Source: an uncultured bacterium (GTDB taxonomy: Bacteria > Verrucomicrobiota > Kiritimatiellia > RFP12 > UBA1067). From it: a DNA stretch of 39,725 bases. Both the position numbers and the translations under genes were made by a program. Shown here piece after piece: positions 33,827 through 39,725 of the stretch. The notes under the pieces are model-generated. The model was not told the origin of the DNA and searched no databases. It saw only the letters and a list, made by a program, of their open reading frames with translations. Each line of letters starts with the position of its first letter. Within the stretch, counting starts at the first letter, position 1. The stretch covers positions 1 to 39,725 of the forward strand of contig CACWJS010000004.1 of NCBI GenBank assembly GCA_902761275.1. Reading direction: 5' to 3'.

Positions 33827-33835
33827 TGGTATAAT
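33827..33835 (+). promoter_or_regulatory. Extended -10 promoter of tRNA-Pro
   Basis: TGGTATAAT lies 19 bases before the first base of the mature tRNA and starts six bases after the nrdG stop. It shows that the extended -10 form is also used for a stable RNA gene. Confidence 0.6.
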
Positions 33836-33854
33836 ATCTCCCGTCTTTTTGACA

Positions 33855-33931
<77 letters not shown>

Positions 33932-33948
33932 TCTGAAATCCTCGTTTT

Positions 33949-33972
33949 CCCCTGTGAAATCGGGGGTTTTTT
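33949..33972 (+). terminator. Rho-independent terminator after tRNA-Pro
   Basis: CCCCTG pairs with CGGGGG (one wobble) around a TGAAAT loop and is followed by six T. Confidence 0.8.
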
Positions 33973-34294
33973 GATTTCCAGAGTAAAGTGGACGTCATTT
34001 GCTTGACAGGATTTTACTTCGGTTTACACCTTTGTAGGTTATACCCAAACTTATACCCACAAACTCGCCTCCTGCTCGCGAAGTATGTCACGTGCGCGGC
34101 GACTGGCACGAAAATGCCGTGTTGCACTTTTGCTTGAAACGGCATTTTTGAAAAATTTTCATGCCCGTAAAATCTTGTCAATGTCTGTTTTGTGGTGACA
34201 AAACGGCAATGTCGTAAACATGTGGTTAGGGCAAGGTGTATGTAGCAGTTCCACAACGGATGCGACACCGGGCCGGGCAAAAAGGACTAACTGC
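33973..34294. other. Junction region between tRNA-Pro and the mobile element
   Basis: No gene is evident. TTATACCCA occurs twice near 34036-34060. A perfect 10-base inverted repeat (34111-34120 with 34139-34148, 18-base loop, then T run) looks like a bidirectional terminator. A 9-pair palindrome at 34185-34206 (CTGTTTTGT, GGTG, ACAAAACGG) could be an operator for the HTH protein that starts at 34295. A minus-strand open frame across this region shows no integrase motifs. Confidence 0.45.
34111..34149. terminator. Possible bidirectional terminator
   Basis: AAAATGCCGT and ACGGCATTTT are perfectly complementary with A and T tracts on both sides, so the structure works on either strand. The 18-base loop is longer than usual. 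Confidence 0.45.
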
Positions 34295-34726
34295 ATGACG
34301 GGTGAACAGTTCTTAAAGGCAGTGCTGAACGCACCGCCCGGAACAAGATCAAAAATCGAGATGCTGTTGAATGGAGACGAGAGCGTTGTCCCATCGCCAA
34401 TAGCCGATGCAAGGACGTGCACACAGGCTGAGGCCGCGCGTCGCCTGGGTGTTTCGCGGCAGACGGTCGTCGGCTGGATAAAGTTGGGGCGCATTGGTGT
34501 CATGAATGTGGCGGGGACGCCTCGCGTGCTGCTTTCTTCAATAGATGCCCTTGCGCGTGGGCACGTCATCGGTGGCGATGATCATGCAATGGCAAGGTCC
34601 ATTGCGGCGAAGTCGTCGATGCGTGCCATCGCCGGGCGAAAGGGTGCTGCGGCCAGGCGTCAGTCTGTCTCCGCAAGGTACGAGTCAAGCGGACTACGGT
34701 CACTCAATGGGAATGAGAGTCGGTGA
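34295..34726 (+). CDS. Excisionase-like HTH DNA-binding protein
   Basis: A 143-residue protein. Residues 45-90 form a MerR/excisionase-type HTH: CTQAEAARRLGVSRQTVVGW, then IKLGRIGVMNVAGTPRVLLS. The start was placed at the ATG with AAAGGA upstream; the frame is open for 25 more codons but without a good site. The C-terminal 50 residues are basic (SMRAIAGRKGAAARRQ) and may add DNA contacts. Position as the first gene after the tRNA and before a helicase gene suggests excision or replication control. Its TGA touches the next start. Confidence 0.65.
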   Translation: MTGEQFLKAVLNAPPGTRSKIEMLLNGDESVVPSPIADARTCTQAEAARRLGVSRQTVVGWIKLGRIGVMNVAGTPRVLLSSIDALARGHVIGGDDHAMARSIAAKSSMRAIAGRKGAAARRQSVSARYESSGLRSLNGNESR

Positions 34727-36129
34727 TGGGCGATAGTCAACAGCGACAAGACAGTGCCGGGAGCGCAGGCGTCCTGCTGACGCATTCTGCCGCACAGTAC
34801 AAAGATCCTCTCGAGGCGGAACTTGCCAGGGCGACGGATGACGAACGCGACGCGATTGGGACGTATTCCTTTAGAAGTGCGATGGAAATCGCGCGCATGG
34901 AGTTGCCCCCGCAAAAAACGGCATGGGGAGGTATAACCCTTGCTGCTGGACAGGTGGCTGAGATAATCGGGCCGCCTGGACTCGGCAAGACGCGCCTCGC
35001 GCTGTGGATCGCCATTTGCCAAATAACGGGACGCCCTTTCCCGAATGAGCAGTGGAGCGGTGACTGCGGCCCTCTGAAATGGCTGTTCTTCGGAACGGAA
35101 AACTCAATCTACCGCTGGCAGACGGATTTGCGCAAGATGATTTCTTGTCTTGGGGAGGACGATCTGGCCAAGCTGGACGAACATCTCATCTTGCCGACGC
35201 TTGAGCAGCCAGGCGATACGCACATGCTACTCGATGATCCCGACTGCGTTGCGAAATGCGAGAACGCCGTAAGAAAATTCAGCCCAGACATAATATTGTT
35301 TGATCCGTGGGGCGACCTCTGCGCCGACGAGCTAAAGGACGATGTGCAGAGGGCTACAGTGGCCGAAATCCGAAAGATCGCCAGAAGCGGCAGCAAAAAC
35401 GATGTCCCGACAATAATACTCAACCACTCGCGAATGGGCGCGCGGGTCTTTGCCGGTGCTCGACGCGACGGCGGCAATTATGGGAAAAACGGGAAGGCCA
35501 TATTCAGCCAGTGCCGCAACGTATTCAACTTGCGCCCCGCCTATGCCGACGCCGACGAAGAGACCTATGGCGATGTCATTGAAATAATCGACGCCAAGCA
35601 CAACGACAGGCGCGGGTTCAGGCCCGTGGCGGTATTGTTGGACGAGGCGACCATGACATATTCGCACGTCGCGGACTTCGATCACGAGGCAGCGCAGAAA
35701 GATTGGGATAACGCCGCGAGCGCCAGAGTAGGCAGAAAAGCCAAAACACAGGCGGAAAAGGATGCCGAAAAGGAAACCCGCGAGAAGGAAAAGTCCGAGC
35801 GGATGCGCAGGAAACTAGACGATGGCTGGCGAAAGATGCAATCCATTGTCCGGGACGCCGTGGATTCAATCACCTTCAAGGCGCTTCTTAAAGAGCATTC
35901 CGGCGTGACTACGAATGCCTGCATAGATGAATATGTGCGTTGTAGAACCGCTGAATGGAAAGAAAAGAAGATCAGCGACACGTTGATTGCCGAAACACCT
36001 GAAATGGTGCTTCGCGATGACGGAACGCTTGCAGAGAAGTCAAGGCGCAAAGGAGGGAAGACTCTCAAGGGCACTCCAGTCGCTATCGCGGGTTATCTCG
36101 ACAGGGTTAGACGAGGGGAGGATGCATGA
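34726..36129 (+). CDS. RepA-like hexameric helicase (RecA-fold AAA ATPase)
   Basis: A 467-residue protein. AWGGITLAAGQVAEIIGPPGLGKTRLAL-type sequence gives Walker A GPPGLGKT at 82-89, and IILFDPWGD gives Walker B (Asp193). These, with the IILNHSR segment, fit the RepA/DnaB-like helicases of plasmids and integrative elements. Residues 325-365 form a charged coiled coil (AEKDAEKETREKEKSERM), followed by a winged-helix-like tail. The ATG at 34726 directly follows a GTG (34723); either could start it. With the primase-like gene that follows it makes a small self-replication module. Confidence 0.75.
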   Translation: MGDSQQRQDSAGSAGVLLTHSAAQYKDPLEAELARATDDERDAIGTYSFRSAMEIARMELPPQKTAWGGITLAAGQVAEIIGPPGLGKTRLALWIAICQITGRPFPNEQWSGDCGPLKWLFFGTENSIYRWQTDLRKMISCLGEDDLAKLDEHLILPTLEQPGDTHMLLDDPDCVAKCENAVRKFSPDIILFDPWGDLCADELKDDVQRATVAEIRKIARSGSKNDVPTIILNHSRMGARVFAGARRDGGNYGKNGKAIFSQCRNVFNLRPAYADADEETYGDVIEIIDAKHNDRRGFRPVAVLLDEATMTYSHVADFDHEAAQKDWDNAASARVGRKAKTQAEKDAEKETREKEKSERMRRKLDDGWRKMQSIVRDAVDSITFKALLKEHSGVTTNACIDEYVRCRTAEWKEKKISDTLIAETPEMVLRDDGTLAEKSRRKGGKTLKGTPVAIAGYLDRVRRGEDA

Positions 36130-36159
36130 CGGCGTTCAATCCCCCATCAATCCCTTTAG

Positions 36160-36265
36160 CCCCCTGTTCCCTCCCATCTACGGGGAGCAGGGGGGTGAAT
36201 ATTATCATTACCCCCCGCGTGGGTATAAGTATACTATACCCCGCGTGGGGCGTAATAAATATAAT
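36160..36265. promoter_or_regulatory. Palindrome-rich region: candidate origin or operator of the replication module
   Basis: CCCCCTGTTCCC (36160) pairs with GGGGAGCAGGGGG (36182). CCCCGCGTGGG occurs at 36213 and again at 36239 as direct repeats around a near-perfect palindrome, GGGTATA-AGTATACT-ATACCC style, at 36221-36241. A TATAAT follows at 36260-36265. The density of palindromes and repeats is unlike coding DNA and typical of plasmid origins or autoregulated rep promoters. Confidence 0.5.
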
Positions 36266-36295
36266 CACATTGACAACAGGGAAGGAGTCCCAGAG

Positions 36296-37369
36296 GTGAG
36301 AGACAATCAATGGCTGGCGCAGGCGTTTGAACGTTGCATTTCGGAGTTTCCGACAGGCCGCGGACACCGCAATTGCAGGTTGCTGCCGCGTGCGGCGTGC
36401 CTTGCGGTAAAATTGGGTGTGGACGAGTCGACATACGAAGAGCGCATACGCGAAGTCGCTCCGGACATGTCGGCGTATGACATTCGAAGGGCATTTAGGA
36501 CTGCAATGTACAAGGTGAAGCCTTATGGTGCAGTCGGCGGCACCTTTTCTCAATGGCGACAGCATTCTCGCTCGGAGAAGCAACAACCGTGTACGCAGAA
36601 AGGTTTCCCGCGTCATGTGCAAAACACAATCGCCGCAGGACGAGATGTACGGACATTTGAAGAGCTGATGCGCCTTTCGCCTGAACCTGTTGTCGACATG
36701 CTGCCGGAGGAACAGGCATGGCATCAGCTTAGGCGTCTATTTCCGGACGATAACGCGATGGTGTACATATTCAGAAATGATCCGCCCATGCCCGGTGTTC
36801 TTGGCCGCTCGGTCAGGTCCGTAAGGGACTGGCTTGATGAATCTCATGGACAGTCACCAGTTTCGTTCGGGGAACTTGTTGTGCCAAATCCATTTTCTGG
36901 TGAGCTGGGGAGAACCACCGAAGGTCGTCCGTCGTATGTCGCGCAGTCCTGCCTCGCTTCGTTTCAGCACCTGATCTTGGAGTTCGATGAAATGCCCCTT
37001 GCCGAGCAATGCTCGTTTTGGGCTGGATTCATTCGCAAAAGCAAAATACCACTTCTTACGCTCGTCTATTCTGGAGGGAAGTCGATTCACGGATGTATAA
37101 ACATTGGCGCTGTTGATGTCGATCAATGGAACATGAAGCGCGATCAAATAGAGGTGTTGTTTGCAGCCGACGAGAATCATTCGTTTCGTGCCGATACGCA
37201 GGCGATGCGTCCTAGGACGGGCACTCGTCTGGCCGGTGCGACGCGAAGCGGCAACGGCAATCTACAGCGCTTGCTTTGGGCTTGCACATTGGGGCAGGCG
37301 AAGCAGGCCAGTCAAATTGCGGCCAGTGGAATCAATTCAACGGTTCCTCCCTGGGGCAATTCAAAGTGA
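36296..37369 (+). CDS. Primase-like replication protein (AEP-type core)
   Basis: A 357-residue protein. The C-terminal half has the order of an archaeo-eukaryotic primase-like fold: an acidic strand LILEFDEMP, then LLTLVYSGGKSIHGCINI, whose SGxxSxH is the nucleotide-binding turn. RPRTGTRLAGATR, with the conserved TRLxGATR, precedes LQRLLWA. The N-terminal half is helical and unknown. I chose the GTG at 36296 because GGAAGGAG lies 8 bases before it and a TATAAT lies further upstream. An ATG at 36122 in the same frame would add 58 residues read from the palindromic DNA (SPLFPPIYGEQGGEYYHYPP) and seems less likely. It probably primes replication of the element together with the RepA-like helicase. 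Confidence 0.6.
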   Translation: MRDNQWLAQAFERCISEFPTGRGHRNCRLLPRAACLAVKLGVDESTYEERIREVAPDMSAYDIRRAFRTAMYKVKPYGAVGGTFSQWRQHSRSEKQQPCTQKGFPRHVQNTIAAGRDVRTFEELMRLSPEPVVDMLPEEQAWHQLRRLFPDDNAMVYIFRNDPPMPGVLGRSVRSVRDWLDESHGQSPVSFGELVVPNPFSGELGRTTEGRPSYVAQSCLASFQHLILEFDEMPLAEQCSFWAGFIRKSKIPLLTLVYSGGKSIHGCINIGAVDVDQWNMKRDQIEVLFAADENHSFRADTQAMRPRTGTRLAGATRSGNGNLQRLLWACTLGQAKQASQIAASGINSTVPPWGNSK

Positions 37370-37514
37370 GGGCGCGGGAAGGAGCTGGACTGTATATCCA
37401 ACTTTCTTTCGTCCGTGAAAAAAAGAAGGGTTGCGGGAAAACTATGTTTTACGGGGGTTCGGTGCATTGTCGCAGTGTTCAGAGTCTCAACTTTAATCAT
37501 AAGGGAGAATAGGG

Positions 37515-38219
37515 ATGAAATCGAAGATCGAGGAGGGTTTGGCGACATCGCTGGGGCTAAACATAGTGATGCGCAAGGTGGATGGCAGACGGGCGTATGG
37601 CATCATTGGAGTTGCTTACGACCTCTGGGAGGCGACAGTAGCGGCTACCTTGCCGCCGTTCATCGTCATCACCCCTCGTCCTGGGGTAGGGAATCCATCC
37701 GTGACTGGGATTGCCGACCTTGTGCTTTCCGTCAGGAGGGCGTTCGGGCGATACTCGGCATACGGGTGTCTGGCGCTGTCGGCAGTGGAACGGATGCGGC
37801 TTGTGTCGCGCCAGGTGCCGTTTCTCGTCGCAGGCCGGCAAGTATACCTCCCGTTCCTCGGAATCGCACTGAGGGGCGACAGCGTCGCTGTGTCGCGAAG
37901 CTGGCTCGGTGCTGCGGCGCAGGGAATCATTTACGCTTGGCTGAGCGGCAGGCTTGGCGACGGATTCCGGGAGCGTGACATCATCCGGGAACTCGGATGT
38001 TCGCGGGCATCGGCCTTTCGCGCGATGTCGGAACTGTCGGCGTTCGGGTTGATCATGCGTTCCCCGAATGGATGTTCGTTTGTTCCCGGCGCACTCGAGT
38101 CTTTTCGGCTGTTTCAGCCACGACTGCGCGCGTCCCCTTGGCGCAACGGACTGATACAGGCGGCCTTTGGGCAAGAGGATAAATCAAGACTATTGCCTAC
38201 AGCTCGAAGTGACGCCTGA
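37515..38219 (+). CDS. AbiEi/MarR-like winged-helix protein
   Basis: A 234-residue protein with an AAGGGAG ribosome site. The centre, VPFLVAGRQVYLPFLGIAL, matches a segment of the minus-strand gene at 38319-39287 (IAYVVPSRQVFLPPCAI). It is followed by an HTH (ERDIIRELGCSRASAFRAMSELSAFGLIMRS). Such proteins pair with AbiEii-type nucleotidyltransferases as antitoxins and DNA-binding repressors. No toxin gene follows it. Its last bases overlap the convergent remnant at 38197-38325. Confidence 0.55.
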   Translation: MKSKIEEGLATSLGLNIVMRKVDGRRAYGIIGVAYDLWEATVAATLPPFIVITPRPGVGNPSVTGIADLVLSVRRAFGRYSAYGCLALSAVERMRLVSRQVPFLVAGRQVYLPFLGIALRGDSVAVSRSWLGAAAQGIIYAWLSGRLGDGFRERDIIRELGCSRASAFRAMSELSAFGLIMRSPNGCSFVPGALESFRLFQPRLRASPWRNGLIQAAFGQEDKSRLLPTARSDA

Positions 38220-38325
38220 AGGCAAGGAGGTAGTCCTCCATGTTGCCGGTCGGGTCGCCAATGACGATGAACGAGTCCGAATGCGGGGCGAAGTACTGCT
38301 TGAACTTGTCGAATCCTTTTACCAT
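38197..38325 (-). pseudogene. Remnant of an AbiEii-type nucleotidyltransferase toxin
   Basis: A 42-residue frame starts with ATG inside the stop region of the upstream antitoxin-like gene (ATGGTAA overlap). Its first part, FDKFKQYFAPHSDSFIVIG, is the N-terminus of the nucleotidyltransferase family that normally continues with GGTAC and the catalytic DxD. Here it jumps at once to DPTGNMEDYLLAFRRHFEL and stops. The core with all catalytic residues is gone, apparently by an internal in-frame deletion that kept the two ends. A short expressed peptide remains possible. Confidence 0.6.
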
Positions 38326-39287
38326 AGCGTTTTCTCCAGTAGCCTTTCTGTTGCGGTTTGGATGCGGGGATCGGTGGAACCTTTCAGAGATATGCAAAGA
38401 GACAGTGGATCGACTTGCCCCTTGCCATCGTTGAGAAGCCGTGGATCGTAACGCCACGATTCCAAGATGTCTCCGTCATAGCGGTGTATCTTTGCTTCTG
38501 GTATCTTCTTCGCGGCGCTTGCCGGAAGCGCAAAGGTCAGAAAGTCGTTATCGACAATGTCCGAATACTCGGCAAGTGCGGTGACGCCGGATTTGACGGC
38601 ACCATTTAATTTTGCCTTGACCCTGACCCTGCTGCGAACCGGCGAGACGAACACGGGCGAAGCCTTGTCCCAGACTCTCTTCTTGTCGAAGGAGAACTCC
38701 ATTCCGCCGTCCCGTTTGGAACGGATCGTTCTTGCGAGGCTGCGGCGTTCAAGCTCTCTAGCCGCGCGCGACAGGTTGACCGGTGTGATGTTCAGGCGTC
38801 CGCGAAGTGCAGAAAACCACACGACTCCCGGCAACCTTTCATGCAGAAGGCAGTCAAGCAGGACGACCTGCGCCCACGGAGTCAGGTGCGCGCCGAGAGG
38901 CTTCTCGTCGTCTGCATATGCGCGGCTTGATTCCAGTATCGCGCAGGGCGGCAGGAAAACTTGTCGCGATGGGACGACATACGCGATTTTTGCCGCCTTG
39001 AGGCTTTCGGCAAACTCCCTGTCCAGACGGGAGAACGCGAATACGGGACGGACGGAAATGGCGTTGCGAACGGTGTCGTTGTGCAATGCAATGTCGCCGG
39101 GAGCCATCTCCTCGTTTCGAGGGAACAAGAAGATGCATTTCTCGTCGGCAATCTCGGCGAGAGCCGCATCATAGCGTCCTGCGACGTTAAGCGGCAGAGC
39201 GGTTCGCAAGTCGACGGTTTCGCCGTCGGCTATGCATATGCCCAGCCGATTCAAGTAGTTCCTGACTTGTGCCAAGGTCAATTTCAT
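38319..39287 (-). CDS. AbiEi/MarR-like antitoxin-type winged-helix protein
   Basis: A 322-residue protein. Residues 95-120 (AAKIAYVVPSRQVFLPPCAI) match the other AbiEi-like protein of this window. They are followed by an HTH (VWFSALRGRLNITPVNLSRAARELERRSLARTI) and a C-terminal part with FLTFALPASAAKKIPEAKIHRYDGDILESW. Proteins of this type sit directly upstream of AbiEii-like nucleotidyltransferases in type IV toxin-antitoxin loci. Here the downstream gene overlaps by 7 bases as expected but is only a remnant. The protein itself looks complete. Confidence 0.65.
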   Translation of the reverse strand: MKLTLAQVRNYLNRLGICIADGETVDLRTALPLNVAGRYDAALAEIADEKCIFLFPRNEEMAPGDIALHNDTVRNAISVRPVFAFSRLDREFAESLKAAKIAYVVPSRQVFLPPCAILESSRAYADDEKPLGAHLTPWAQVVLLDCLLHERLPGVVWFSALRGRLNITPVNLSRAARELERRSLARTIRSKRDGGMEFSFDKKRVWDKASPVFVSPVRSRVRVKAKLNGAVKSGVTALAEYSDIVDNDFLTFALPASAAKKIPEAKIHRYDGDILESWRYDPRLLNDGKGQVDPLSLCISLKGSTDPRIQTATERLLEKTLW

Positions 39288-39347
39288 AGTTTCTCCAAGA
39301 ATGAAAACGATGGTATTTTACACTTTTTCTGAAACAACGTCAATGGC

Positions 39348-39545
39348 GTGTTGCTTCTGTGGTGGGCGGGTGACCCTGTTGCCTTCAAAGAGTCGGTGAA
39401 GTGTTCAGTTCAATCTCTGGGCGGATACGACAACGTTGAGCTGCATGGCCCTGGCTTGTCCATCAACTGCCTCGGCCGCCGCGTCACTTCCTGCACCACC
39501 CGCGACGCGAAGGAGATCGCCAAGCTGCTGGTAATGGTGCCATAA
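39348..39545 (+). CDS. Short hypothetical protein or gene fragment
   Basis: A 65-codon frame from GTG with no ribosome site. The peptide (SLGGYDNVELHGPGLSINCL, then DAKEIAKLLVMV) looks protein-like but I cannot assign it. It may be the end of a truncated gene. The rest of 39288-39679 holds no other gene. Confidence 0.3.
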   Translation: MLLLWWAGDPVAFKESVKCSVQSLGGYDNVELHGPGLSINCLGRRVTSCTTRDAKEIAKLLVMVP

Positions 39546-39577
39546 GTGAGCGTCCAAGATCGCATAGAATGTCTTGG

Positions 39578-39610
39578 GGCACAAAAACGACGAAATTTAT
39601 ATTTTGTGCC
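39578..39610. promoter_or_regulatory. Inverted repeat operator candidate (GGCACAAAA)
   Basis: GGCACAAAA at 39578-39586 and its perfect complement TTTTGTGCC at 39602-39610. A third GGCACAAAA at 39672-39680 covers the first base of the next start codon. The inverted pair lies directly upstream of the -35 box. Confidence 0.55.
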
Positions 39611-39617
39611 AAGGGGG

Positions 39618-39646
39618 TTGCGTAACGCGCAGAAATGTGCTATAAT
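39618..39646 (+). promoter_or_regulatory. Promoter of the AAA ATPase gene
   Basis: TTGCGT (39618-39623), 17-base spacer, TATAAT (39641-39646), followed by GGGAAAGG before the ATG at 39680. Confidence 0.65.
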
Positions 39647-39679
39647 TCGCGTAAATCAACATCTTGGGAAAGGCACAAA

Positions 39680-39725
39680 ATGTTTATTGGCCGCGAAAAG
39701 GAACTTGAATCACTGCGTTTGTTGC
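39680..39725 (+). CDS. AAA ATPase of the archaeal-type (DUF234-associated) family, 3' partial
   Basis: Only the first 15 codons are in the window. They read MFIGREKELESLRLL, the standard opening of the AAA ATPases often fused to DUF234, common in Bacteroidota, PVC bacteria and archaea. Their cellular role is unclear. The promoter and the repeated GGCACAAAA motif belong to this gene. Confidence 0.7.
   Translation, partial: MFIGREKELESLRLL

Noticed and set aside
34014..34280. Minus-strand frame beside tRNA-Pro as an integrase remnant
   Set aside because: No tyrosine-recombinase motif (R, HxxR, Y) can be seen, and the region is covered by terminator and operator-like palindromes.
36122..36295. 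Alternative N-terminus of the primase-like gene
   Set aside because: Possible in frame, but the ribosome site is too close to the ATG and the added residues are read from palindromic DNA; the GTG at 36296 has a well-placed GGAAGGAG.

Overview
The window reads as chromosomal DNA of an uncultured, anaerobic, carbohydrate-degrading bacterium of the PVC group, most likely Kiritimatiellota or a neighbouring Lentisphaerae-type lineage. This is an inference. The supporting signs are a V-type ATP synthase B subunit, type III glutamine synthetase, the oxygen-sensitive ribonucleotide reductase NrdD/NrdG, a XylR-type (sugar-binding plus AraC) regulator beside secreted glycosidase and beta-helix proteins, large secreted beta-rich proteins, and several families of short palindromic or tandem repeats between genes. 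No taxonomic marker gene is present.

Layout. 1-2931: the 3' part of a large secreted protein ending in a papain-like Cys/His domain, overlapping a small secreted protein (a possible effector and immunity pair). 2932-3632: a hairpin-rich stretch without a convincing gene. 3633-8100: a lone atpB (V-type) divergent from prfB, then a DUF721/DciA-like gene and a peptide-binding lipoprotein-type receptor. 8160-13362: a short tsaB-like gene, gltX carrying two copies of a 78-bp palindromic repeat in frame, a membrane metallophosphoesterase, an EamA transporter and an RsmC-like methyltransferase. 13378-15736: holA, an HTH-EIIA protein and a HAD phosphatase. 15752-23311: a carbohydrate locus with a GH113-like enzyme, a XylR-like regulator with a clear candidate operator, a secreted beta-helix protein and a GH141-like/SGNH fusion. 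23459-30916: a Gld-type ABC transporter (ATPase, fused permease/GldG, DUF4340), type III glutamine synthetase and a reduced GH20-like protein. 30958-33821: nrdD-nrdG behind candidate NrdR boxes. 33855-33931: tRNA-Pro(UGG).

After the tRNA the gene content changes to that of an integrated, plasmid-like element (about 33.97 kb to the window end). It holds an excisionase-like HTH protein, a RepA-like hexameric helicase and a primase-like protein with a palindrome-rich upstream region. Next come two AbiEi/MarR-like proteins, one followed by a 42-codon remnant of an AbiEii-type nucleotidyltransferase, and then the start of an AAA ATPase behind a triplicated operator-like motif. No integrase is in the window; it may lie further right.

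Two themes run through the chromosomal part. First, operons are tightly packed (many ATGA or GTGA overlaps) and several begin with an extended -10 box (TGNTATAAT) only 9-10 bases before the ATG, which predicts leaderless mRNAs. Second, a 78-80-bp palindromic repeat family sits beside promoters and also inside gltX, where it adds 26 codons per copy without breaking the frame.
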